From JACNIV01 sp965370415 (GTDB lineage Bacteria > Cloacimonadota > Cloacimonadia > Cloacimonadales > TCS61): DNA of 64,000 nucleotides. Location: the NCBI GenBank assembly GCA_965370415.1, contig CBDUTJ010000007.1, forward strand, positions 1-64,000, read 5' to 3'. The position numbers and the translations under genes were made by a program. The notes below the pieces were generated by a model that was not told the origin of the DNA, did no database searches, and saw only the letters and a program-made list of their open reading frames with translations. Of this stretch, positions 43,593 to 51,843 are shown in pieces (position 1 is the first letter of the stretch; each line of letters starts with the position of its first letter).

Positions 43593-45809
43593 ATGGGAAA
43601 AGGTTTAATAATTGTAGAATCTCCAGCCAAGGCAAAAACAATTGGCAAGTTTCTAAATAATAAGTATAACATCAAAGCTTCGATGGGTCATGTTCGCGAT
43701 CTACCGCAAAAAAGCTTTGGTGTAGATGTTAAGAACAATTTCACAGCAGATTATGTTGTTGATCCAGACAAAAAGAAAATTATTTCGGAATTAAAAAAAG
43801 CTGCTTCCAATGCTGACAGCATTTATCTTGCTTCAGACCACGACCGTGAAGGAGAGGCTATTGCCTGGCATCTGGTTCAAGTTTTAAAAGACGAAATAAA
43901 AGATAAACCTGTGCACAGAATAGTTTTCAATGAAATTACACGAAACGCTATTCAGAAAGCTATGGAAAACCCTGGTATGATCGATGATCAAATGGTTGAA
44001 TCTCAACAGGCCCGCAGGATTCTGGACAGGATCGTAGGATATAATATCAGTCCGCTTTTGTGGAAAATAATCACAAAGAACCTGAGTGCTGGCAGAGTGC
44101 AGACCGTTGCCTTGCGATTGATCTGCGACAGAGAAGAAGCCATTCAAAAATTTGAACCTCAGGAATACTGGAATATAGAAGCACTGTTATATAAAAATGA
44201 TCTTCCCCCATTTAAAGCAACATTACAGAAATGGGATGGGAAAAATATTCGGATTACTGAAAAAGCTAAAACAGACGAGATACTCAATAGCATAAAAAAC
44301 AGTGAATTTACTCTTTCCAAATTAACCAATACACAAAAGAAATATCATCCCCTGCCTCCCTTTATAACCAGCACACTCCAACAAGATGCCTCACGCATAC
44401 TTAATTTTTCTGCCAAAAAGACCATGCAGCAGGCACAGCAGTTATACGAAGGTATAGACCTTGGAGGAGAAGCAGTTGGTTTGATAACTTACATGAGAAC
44501 CGATTCTCTCAGAGTTTCCAGTCAAGCTGTCAATTTTGCCCGTAAACTTATTAAGGAACGTTTTGGTGAAGGCAAGCTGAACCCAACAATACGATTTTAT
44601 AAAAACAAAAATAAAGCCCAGGATGCACACGAAGCGATTCGACCTACAAATCCTTTCAGCACACCGGAAAGCATCAGTCAATATTTATCCAAAGACCAGT
44701 TGCGGCTTTACACACTCATCTGGCAAAGATTTATCGCCACTCAAATGGTTCCGATCCTGGTTGATATGAAAAACCTTGAAATTTCGATTGGGAAAGCCCT
44801 TTTTACAGCTAACGGTGGAATAGTGATTGAGAAAGGTTTCCTGGAATCATACCCGCATTATAAAGTTATATTGGGTGAAAAGATCGATCAAGATTATAAA
44901 ACTGATGATATTTTGCAATTGAAGAAAATAGAAGGTATCCAATTATTCACAAAACCACCGGCAAGATTTACCGAAGCAACTCTTATCAAAGAACTCGAAT
45001 CAAAAGGTATTGGCAGACCTTCCACTTATGCTACTATTACCAACACAATCCGGTTAAGAAAGTACGTTGAATTAAAAGCCAGGATATTTCACCCGACACA
45101 GTTAGGGATGGCAGTTTATAAATTTCTCATTTCCAATTTCGATGAATTTTTCAATGTGCAATTCACTGCCAAAATGGAAAATAGTCTCGATAAGATCGAA
45201 TATGGTGAAGTGGATAGGCAAAACCTGCTTTCAGAATATTATGGTTCAATCCAGAAATTAATAGGTAATATTAATTACAAAGAAGCAAAAGAAAAGATAA
45301 GCGAAGATACTAATATCAAATGTGAAAAATGTGGTAGCAAAATGATCATTAAATGGGGAAAGAACGGACAATTCCTGGCATGTTCAAATTTTCCTGAGTG
45401 CAAAAATATCAAGAGTTTTTCTCGAAGTGATGATGGTCAGATCAAAATAATTGAACCCCAAAAATTGGAAGAGAAATGCCCAAAATGTGATTCTGCTCTT
45501 ATTCTTAAAGAAGGAAGATATGGTAAGTTCATTGCCTGCTCAAACTATCCGAAATGCAAATTTACCAAACCGTTCACCCTGGGAATAAAATGTCCCGAAT
45601 GCAAAGATGGTGAGATCACTGAGAAACGTAATAAGAAGGGTAAATATTTCTTTTCCTGCACAAACTACCCCGAATGTAAATTCATTACAAATTTTAAGCC
45701 TGTAGCATTATCCTGCCCAAAATGCGGCAATTACTACCTGGAAGAAAGAAAGACAAAAACAAAAGGAAGTTTTAAAAAATGTCCCCAATGTGGTGAGGAA
45801 GTTTTTTAG
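43593..45809 (+). CDS. topA: DNA topoisomerase I
   Basis: 738 residues from ATG 43593; a GTG two codons upstream (43587) is directly after the DUF494 stop and also possible, though it has no ribosome site. TOPRIM domain (GKGLIIVESPAKAKT, SDHDREGEAIAWHL), active-site Tyr in ITYMRTDSLRVS (about 295-307), and four C-terminal CxxC zinc fingers (CEKC, CPKC, CPEC, CPKC; about 580-735). It relaxes negative supercoils. The stop TAG abuts the permease start. Confidence 0.95.
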   Translation: MGKGLIIVESPAKAKTIGKFLNNKYNIKASMGHVRDLPQKSFGVDVKNNFTADYVVDPDKKKIISELKKAASNADSIYLASDHDREGEAIAWHLVQVLKDEIKDKPVHRIVFNEITRNAIQKAMENPGMIDDQMVESQQARRILDRIVGYNISPLLWKIITKNLSAGRVQTVALRLICDREEAIQKFEPQEYWNIEALLYKNDLPPFKATLQKWDGKNIRITEKAKTDEILNSIKNSEFTLSKLTNTQKKYHPLPPFITSTLQQDASRILNFSAKKTMQQAQQLYEGIDLGGEAVGLITYMRTDSLRVSSQAVNFARKLIKERFGEGKLNPTIRFYKNKNKAQDAHEAIRPTNPFSTPESISQYLSKDQLRLYTLIWQRFIATQMVPILVDMKNLEISIGKALFTANGGIVIEKGFLESYPHYKVILGEKIDQDYKTDDILQLKKIEGIQLFTKPPARFTEATLIKELESKGIGRPSTYATITNTIRLRKYVELKARIFHPTQLGMAVYKFLISNFDEFFNVQFTAKMENSLDKIEYGEVDRQNLLSEYYGSIQKLIGNINYKEAKEKISEDTNIKCEKCGSKMIIKWGKNGQFLACSNFPECKNIKSFSRSDDGQIKIIEPQKLEEKCPKCDSALILKEGRYGKFIACSNYPKCKFTKPFTLGIKCPECKDGEITEKRNKKGKYFFSCTNYPECKFITNFKPVALSCPKCGNYYLEERKTKTKGSFKKCPQCGEEVF

Positions 45810-47072
45810 GTGTACTTCTTTGAAAGTATTGGCAGCAGTTTTCAAAATATTTTTACTCATAAATTAAGATCTTTTTTAACATTATTGGGAATCATCATAG
45901 GTGTATTTGCTGTGGTTACCATGTTCTCAACCGTTTATGGTCTTAAGACTATGATAAATGAAAAAATGGAGGAAATGGGCTGGAATAATTCCATCATCGT
46001 TTATCCCTCCAGTAGTGAAACACGTTTTTCACGCAGAAGATTAAGATTCCGTTATATCAATAGAGAAACAAAACCGATCACTTTTTCCGATTATACAATG
46101 CTAAAAAACGATGTCTCATCCCGTTATATTTATGGTTATATCAGTTCCTATGAAAAATTCTTCATAAACGATAAACAGGAAAATGTTCACTTAAAAGCTA
46201 CAAATAACGAATTCTTTTTAAGCAAAACATATAAGCTAAAAATCGGCAGGTATTTCAACCAATATGAAGAATCAAATGCTATCAAAGTGTGTGTTATAGG
46301 TTTTTATTTTGCAGAAAAATATTTTGATGAAAGAAAAGCTCTGGAAAATATTATTACTATTGGTGGTAATAGATACAAGATCATAGGTGTTTTGAACAAA
46401 GATGAACTGAACCAAAGCGGTATGAATTTTAATAAATGGGAACGCCACAACGATCTGGAAGCTGTTTATATCCCGCTTTCTACCGGTGCTCGCTATCTTC
46501 GTTCCGATAATGCAATAGACTATATTTACCTTCAGGCTACAAACGATAAAACCTTCGCTGAAATGAAAACCGGCACTTGGCAGAAGTTACTGGCCAATCA
46601 TAAAATGGCGCATGATTTTTCTTTCAACGATGTAGGTGCATTGCTTTTCAAGATTACAGAAGAAATAAATGAGATGATGAAAAAGTGGAACATCACATTA
46701 TCTGCAATTGCTTCTATCTCTTTGATAGTAGGAGGGATCGGGTTATTCAGCACCTTACTTATTTCCATAAATGAACGTATGATGGAAATCGGGATAAGAA
46801 AAAGTATCGGAGCTACAGATGGAGATATTTTCATTCTTTTCCTGGCAGAATCTATTGTTCTTGCCCTGATTGGTGCTTTTGTCGGAATATTTTTTTCATC
46901 TTTCCTGGTAAAAGCTTTAACAATTGCTTTAAAATCTAAATTTGCCATGCCTGTGGAAGGTGTGCTGGTAGGAATTGCTTTTTCAGTTTTAATTGGAGTG
47001 GTATCAGGGCTATATCCAGCTATCAAAGCTTCCAGGATAGATCCTATAAAAGCTATCTACTATTTTGAGTAG
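45810..47072 (+). CDS. MacB/FtsX-type ABC transporter permease
   Basis: 420 residues from GTG 45810, which has GAGGAAG eight bases upstream and overlaps nothing. Span 1 (about 18-42, SFLTLLGIIIGVFAVVTMF), a large periplasmic domain (about 45-285), then three spans (about 295-318, 340-362, 385-405) of the FtsX type, matching MacB/LolCE-like permeases. No ATP-binding subunit gene lies next to it, so the partner must be elsewhere. The PCD-like domain is of the MacB type. Possible roles are export or lipoprotein release. Confidence 0.82.
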   Translation: MYFFESIGSSFQNIFTHKLRSFLTLLGIIIGVFAVVTMFSTVYGLKTMINEKMEEMGWNNSIIVYPSSSETRFSRRRLRFRYINRETKPITFSDYTMLKNDVSSRYIYGYISSYEKFFINDKQENVHLKATNNEFFLSKTYKLKIGRYFNQYEESNAIKVCVIGFYFAEKYFDERKALENIITIGGNRYKIIGVLNKDELNQSGMNFNKWERHNDLEAVYIPLSTGARYLRSDNAIDYIYLQATNDKTFAEMKTGTWQKLLANHKMAHDFSFNDVGALLFKITEEINEMMKKWNITLSAIASISLIVGGIGLFSTLLISINERMMEIGIRKSIGATDGDIFILFLAESIVLALIGAFVGIFFSSFLVKALTIALKSKFAMPVEGVLVGIAFSVLIGVVSGLYPAIKASRIDPIKAIYYFE

Positions 47073-47086
47073 AACAGCATTTAGTT

Positions 47087-48109
47087 TTAACCAATAATAA
47101 TATCTTCTGGTTTTAAGGCTACAACACGATTTCTACCTTTATGTTTTCCTCTGTAAAGTGCTTGATCTGCTTTTTTTATACAATCATCAATCTCCATAAT
47201 ATTATTATAAACGCTAACTCCAAAAGTTATGGTAACGGATAAGAGATCATTATTGTATTTAAAATTAGAATTTTCAATTTTTTCCCTGACCTTTTCTGCA
47301 GCTACCTTACCACCTTCAAGTGGTGTTTCTGGTAGTAATAAAAGAAACTCTTCACCACCCCAGCGGGCTACTATATCCTGCTTTCTTATAGTAGAACGCA
47401 TTGTTTGCGCAACTTCTTTCAGAACATAATCACCACAATCATGACCGTATTTGTCGTTTATCGATTTAAAAAAATCCAGGTCTCCAATTATGATTACAAA
47501 AGAATTTTTACTTCTTTCAAAACGAATTTGCTCATACTCGATTTTCTCGATAATATCCCTGCGATTTGAAAGTCCAGTTAAAGGGTCTGTTCTGGCAATT
47601 TCTTTCAACTGTTCATGTGTATTTTCTAACTTGTCGTGTGCTTTTATCTGGGAACGATAGCGAATATAAATAAAGAAAGCAATATTAAGAAGTACCAAAA
47701 ATGCAATCATAAACGAATTTCTTATGAATATCTGTTTTCGTATCTGCTGTTGTTCAGATTCGAATTCAAGATATAATAGTGAATCTTTTAAGGTTATGGA
47801 TTTGCTATAAAAATATGCAGAACGTTTATAATTTTCTGCTTGGTCGTATAATCCGGCTAATATGAGGAATATTTCTGCTACAGCTCGTTCATCATTTTTT
47901 TGTCTGGCCAGTTCCAATGCTTCATTGCCATATTGAATACATTCATCAAAAGACAGTTCCGGATAACAAGAAGCCAATTCTATTAATAAACTGAGTTTTA
48001 CTTCTTGTGATGATAGAGGTATTTTTTTCTTTATTTCTTGTGAATTCTGGACGCAGAATAATTGAGTGATAAAAAGTAAACAAATTAATATAATAAGAAT
48101 TTGTTTCAC
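47087..48109 (-). CDS. Membrane-anchored GGDEF diguanylate cyclase 2
   Basis: 340 residues from a GTG start (48109) with GGAG eight bases upstream. Signal peptide (1-20), TPR-like helices (about 40-110), a membrane span (about 133-153) and a GGDEF domain (about 170-340). The active site is GGEEF (about 251-255) and the product-inhibition site RKQD lies five residues upstream, so it should make and be inhibited by c-di-GMP. It is a shortened paralogue of the gene upstream and ends this operon, 14 bases from the convergent permease. Confidence 0.85.
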   Translation of the reverse strand: MKQILIILICLLFITQLFCVQNSQEIKKKIPLSSQEVKLSLLIELASCYPELSFDECIQYGNEALELARQKNDERAVAEIFLILAGLYDQAENYKRSAYFYSKSITLKDSLLYLEFESEQQQIRKQIFIRNSFMIAFLVLLNIAFFIYIRYRSQIKAHDKLENTHEQLKEIARTDPLTGLSNRRDIIEKIEYEQIRFERSKNSFVIIIGDLDFFKSINDKYGHDCGDYVLKEVAQTMRSTIRKQDIVARWGGEEFLLLLPETPLEGGKVAAEKVREKIENSNFKYNNDLLSVTITFGVSVYNNIMEIDDCIKKADQALYRGKHKGRNRVVALKPEDIIIG

Positions 48110-48141
48110 AACATCTCCGGATGTTTATAAAAAATTAATGA

Positions 48142-49875
48142 CTAACCGGATGAAAAACTGTCGACGTTAATCTCTGTAGAGCTTTGTTCCTTTTCATCTG
48201 GTTTGGAAGTAACAACGCAGTTTTTACCGCGTCTCTTTCCTTTATATAGGGCTTCATCTGCTTTCTTAATGCAAAGATCGATATCCATAGCTTTATTATA
48301 GACACTAACACCAAAAGTCATAGTAACAGGTATTTTTTTATCACTGAAAACATAAGGTGTGACAGAGATATTTTTTCGAATTTTTTCTGCCAGTGCCCTA
48401 CCACCCTCCAGTTTTGTTTCAGGCAGAAGAATAAGAAATTCTTCACCTCCCCAGCGTCCTACAACATCCTGCTTTCTAACTACTGACTGCATATGTTTTG
48501 CCAGTGATTCCAGAACAAAGTCACCACCATCATGACCATATCTGTCATTAACAGATTTAAAGCCATCTATATCAGACATCACCAATACAAAGGATTTACC
48601 GTTTCTACCAAATCTTTTCTTTTCATTTTCAATTTTTTCGATCATATCCCTACGGTTTGAAAGATTTGTAAGCGGATCGGTTTTAGCTATAAGTTCCAGT
48701 TTGTCGTTGGCATTGGCCAGTTCTTCATTAACTTTCGCAAGTTCTCTATTCGCAGCATTTCGAGAATGAGCCTGGTAAAAACCGGATAGAGCAAAAACTA
48801 AAAGAAAAAATCCTATTATATAATAGAGACTTTGCAGAGCCTTTTGTTTGGATACTTCTAATTCAATTTTTTCTAATTCCAAATCTTTTATTTCTTTATC
48901 TTTTTTGTAAGTTTCTACTTTCTTTTTAATTTCGTCTTTCTCATATCGGGTTTGTTTTAACTCCAAATCTTTAATTGCTTTGTCTTTTCTTAACATTTCA
49001 ATCTGCTGCTTTCGTTGAAGTGCTACAATTTCTTTCTCTTTCTTTTCCTTTTCCAGCGTAAGTTGTCGCAATTGCAGATCTCCAATTTCTTTATCTTTTG
49101 TTAGTATTTCTATTTCGCGTTGAGATTTTTCTTCCTCATATCTTTTCTGCATGTTTTCTATTTTCTGAGAACTTAATACGCTTTCTATAGTGTCCTTTAT
49201 TGTAGTATATAATTTGTAAAATTCCAGGGCTTTATCATCGTCGCCAATTGCAGCATACACTTCGGAATAATGCAGGTAATCGTCACGCAGTAGAACATGT
49301 ACATTATCTTCTTCAAATTTGATCGAACGTAAAAAATACTCATACGCTTTATTTAAGTTACCCGATTCTTTATAAACTTTTCCTATGTTGTTAAGCGTTC
49401 TGGCAATGCCCTCTTTGTCTTTGCGGAACTCAAAAATTTTTATTAGTTTGTTATAATATTCTATTGCTTCTTCATATTTTTTCCAGTTATTATAAACATC
49501 AGCGATTTTTTCTAAATCATTAATTATTGCATCTACATCTCCATGTTGTTCTGCAGATTCAAGAGAAAATGAATAATATTTAAGTGATTGCTCATACCTA
49601 CCAAGAATTGCATTTGCTGTAGCGATATTATCGTAAGCTATGCATTTTTGTTTGTTATCCTTGTATTTTATGGCAAGAGTTAATGCATCATTACCATATA
49701 CAATAGATTTATGGGGATCTTTATACCTATACTCTATTGATAGAGCGTTAAGAGTTTTGATTTTTTCTTCTGCGACTGCTGTTTTAAGTTTCTTTTCAAG
49801 CTTATCTATCCTGCTGGTAGAATTCAAAGAATTCATGATAAACAATAACAACAGCAGAATAACTAATCTCTTCAT
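48142..49875 (-). CDS. TPR, coiled-coil and GGDEF diguanylate cyclase 1
   Basis: 577 residues from ATG 49875 (GAGGGTTAAG upstream; the TTG-based longer frame adds 5 residues). Signal peptide (1-20), several TPRs (about 35-225), a long coiled coil (about 235-360) with three copies of a repeat around KDKEI/KDKAI (GDLQLRQ, KDLELKQ, KDLELEK), a membrane span (about 366-386) and GGDEF (about 415-560) with GGEEF (about 476-480) and RxxD (RKQD). It senses something through its periplasmic TPRs, and the coiled coil may transmit it. Lies 32 bases upstream of the second cyclase. Twin cyclases in tandem suggest a duplication. Confidence 0.85.
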   Translation of the reverse strand: MKRLVILLLLLFIMNSLNSTSRIDKLEKKLKTAVAEEKIKTLNALSIEYRYKDPHKSIVYGNDALTLAIKYKDNKQKCIAYDNIATANAILGRYEQSLKYYSFSLESAEQHGDVDAIINDLEKIADVYNNWKKYEEAIEYYNKLIKIFEFRKDKEGIARTLNNIGKVYKESGNLNKAYEYFLRSIKFEEDNVHVLLRDDYLHYSEVYAAIGDDDKALEFYKLYTTIKDTIESVLSSQKIENMQKRYEEEKSQREIEILTKDKEIGDLQLRQLTLEKEKKEKEIVALQRKQQIEMLRKDKAIKDLELKQTRYEKDEIKKKVETYKKDKEIKDLELEKIELEVSKQKALQSLYYIIGFFLLVFALSGFYQAHSRNAANRELAKVNEELANANDKLELIAKTDPLTNLSNRRDMIEKIENEKKRFGRNGKSFVLVMSDIDGFKSVNDRYGHDGGDFVLESLAKHMQSVVRKQDVVGRWGGEEFLILLPETKLEGGRALAEKIRKNISVTPYVFSDKKIPVTMTFGVSVYNKAMDIDLCIKKADEALYKGKRRGKNCVVTSKPDEKEQSSTEINVDSFSSG

Positions 49876-49927
49876 CTTAACCCTCAACAAGAAAATTATT
49901 AATTATGTAATTTTAGTCAATTTAATT

Positions 49928-51040
49928 TTATTTTAAAAAAGTTATTAAGAATAAATCAATACCTTGTTCAAGCAATTTTGTATCTATTCCGTAATTTATT
50001 CTGAGCCAGCCTTTTCCTTTATTTCCAAATGCGCAACCAGGCACTACAATCACTCCCGATGCGCATAATCTCTCAGCAAAAAGAAGGTCGTTCAATTGCA
50101 AATTAACGAATAAATATGGAGAAGATGTATTAGGCAAAATATAGATGTCTTGAGAAAAAGATTTAATTTTTTTTTTTATGAAATCTCTATTGGAACGTAA
50201 TCTTTTTCTGATCACTTCGTTTGCTTCAAATCCTTCTGCAGATAAAGCTTTTATAGCAACTTTCTGTGAGAGAAATGGTGCGCAGGTGCAGATATATTGA
50301 TGAGCTGTAATTATGGGTTGTATTAATTCCGGTTTATTCGAGGTTGCCCAGCCGATTCTCCAGCCTGTCATACAATGAGATTTTGAAAGCCCGGAAATAA
50401 CGATGATGTTCCCATTTCCTTCAAATAGAGAATCCGATCTTTCTTGCAGAAATAATTCACGATACACTTCATCCACAACAATAAGGATGTTTTTTTTAAG
50501 GCAAGTTTCAATAATAAACTCGATTTCATCTTCGCTAAAACTAATACCGAGCGGATTGGAAGGATTATTTAAGATCACCATTTTTGTTGCATCTGAAATA
50601 TTTGAAAGAAATGAATTTTTGTCTAATTTGAAATTCTTTTGGGGATCAAGGTCAAAATAGATCGGGATACCACCTATTATTTCTATGATGGTTTTATAAG
50701 CCATATAGGAAGGATTTGCGATAAGTACCTCATCCCCTGGATTAAGATAAGAAAATAAAGTTGCAAATATAGCTTCTTCAGCTCCTACAGTAACACAAAT
50801 GTTTTCTGCATAAGAACTGTTGTAATATCCAGCTATTGTTTCACAAAGTTCTGGTAAACCGGCGTTTGGTGTGTAGTGAATTCTGCCATCATTCAGAACT
50901 TCTTTAGCGTATTCCAGTAAAAATCTTGGAGTAGTAAATTGAATTTCTCCCAAGCCCAGATTAATAGCGTTTTTTGGTGCTTTATTAATAAGTTTTCTTA
51001 TCAGTGAAATCTCTGCGTTCTTTAATCTGGTGGAGATCAT
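49928..51040 (-). CDS. PLP aminotransferase, probably N-succinyl-diaminopimelate aminotransferase
   Basis: 370 residues, class I/II fold. PLP-Lys motif SGLSKSHCMTGWRIGW (about 228-243), NNPSNPLGI (about 155-163), VVDEVY (about 187-192). General family is sure; specificity is not. Because dapD follows upstream with only 5 bases between, this is most likely the DapC step of the lysine/DAP route (succinylase variant). A general aspartate-type transaminase is the alternative. Confidence 0.8.
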   Translation of the reverse strand: MISTRLKNAEISLIRKLINKAPKNAINLGLGEIQFTTPRFLLEYAKEVLNDGRIHYTPNAGLPELCETIAGYYNSSYAENICVTVGAEEAIFATLFSYLNPGDEVLIANPSYMAYKTIIEIIGGIPIYFDLDPQKNFKLDKNSFLSNISDATKMVILNNPSNPLGISFSEDEIEFIIETCLKKNILIVVDEVYRELFLQERSDSLFEGNGNIIVISGLSKSHCMTGWRIGWATSNKPELIQPIITAHQYICTCAPFLSQKVAIKALSAEGFEANEVIRKRLRSNRDFIKKKIKSFSQDIYILPNTSSPYLFVNLQLNDLLFAERLCASGVIVVPGCAFGNKGKGWLRINYGIDTKLLEQGIDLFLITFLK

Positions 51041-51045
51041 TTATT

Positions 51046-51843
51046 TTAACGAAGCTCGGTTTCCAATTCTACGGAATTGTTACTTTTAGCATCGCGATAT
51101 TTTATGATTATGGGGCAATAAATGGAAAGATCAGGATCAGTTTTCAGTGGACGTGTTCCGGATACTACCACTGCATTTTCCGGAATGATGAGCGGCATGT
51201 TTTTTCCTTTTTTGATGTAACTTTTATGAACAGCATCGTAAACTGGAGTGCCGGAAGTAATGATAACTCCAGCAGCAATAATGGCTCTTTTTTTTACTAT
51301 GATCCCTTCATAAAGTCCGCAATTTCCACCAATGAATACGTCGTCTTCGATGATAACCGGGTTTACTCCCACAGGTTCCAGAACACCACCAAGCTGGGAA
51401 GCAGCGCTGAGATGAACGTTCTTTCCAACTTGCGCACAGGTACCAACCAGGGCATGGGAATCGATCATTGCACCTTCATCTACATAAGCACCCACATTAA
51501 TGTACATCGGAGGCATCATCACAACATTCCTGCCGATATAAGCGCCATCGCGAACAGATGAGCCACCAGGGACAAGACGGATATTTTCTTTCTTAGAAAT
51601 ATCCTGCAGGGGATAAGTATCTTTATCGTAGAATTTACCCATTTGAATAATCTTGCCCATCCGGAAGCCAACCAGAATTCCCTTTTTCACCCAGTCGTTG
51701 GTTCGCCATTCTCCATTCAAACATTCCGCAGCACGGATTTCACCGCTATTCAAAGCTTTCTTGAAGTTATCGAAAACCTGATTATCATGTTCATTATATT
51801 TCTTTTTATTCCATAAATTTATTATCTCTTCTCGTAATTTCAT
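51046..51843 (-). CDS. dapD: Tetrahydrodipicolinate N-succinyltransferase
   Basis: 265 residues (E. coli 274). N-terminal helical domain then left-handed beta-helix with hexapeptide repeats (GAYVDEGAMIDSHALVGTCAQVG and IEDDVFIGGNCGLYEGIIV). Matches DapD rather than DapH. It makes N-succinyl-amino-ketopimelate with succinyl-CoA, on the path to diaminopimelate for peptidoglycan. Its start overlaps uvrA (ATGA) and it precedes the aminotransferase. Confidence 0.92.
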   Translation of the reverse strand: MKLREEIINLWNKKKYNEHDNQVFDNFKKALNSGEIRAAECLNGEWRTNDWVKKGILVGFRMGKIIQMGKFYDKDTYPLQDISKKENIRLVPGGSSVRDGAYIGRNVVMMPPMYINVGAYVDEGAMIDSHALVGTCAQVGKNVHLSAASQLGGVLEPVGVNPVIIEDDVFIGGNCGLYEGIIVKKRAIIAAGVIITSGTPVYDAVHKSYIKKGKNMPLIIPENAVVVSGTRPLKTDPDLSIYCPIIIKYRDAKSNNSVELETELR

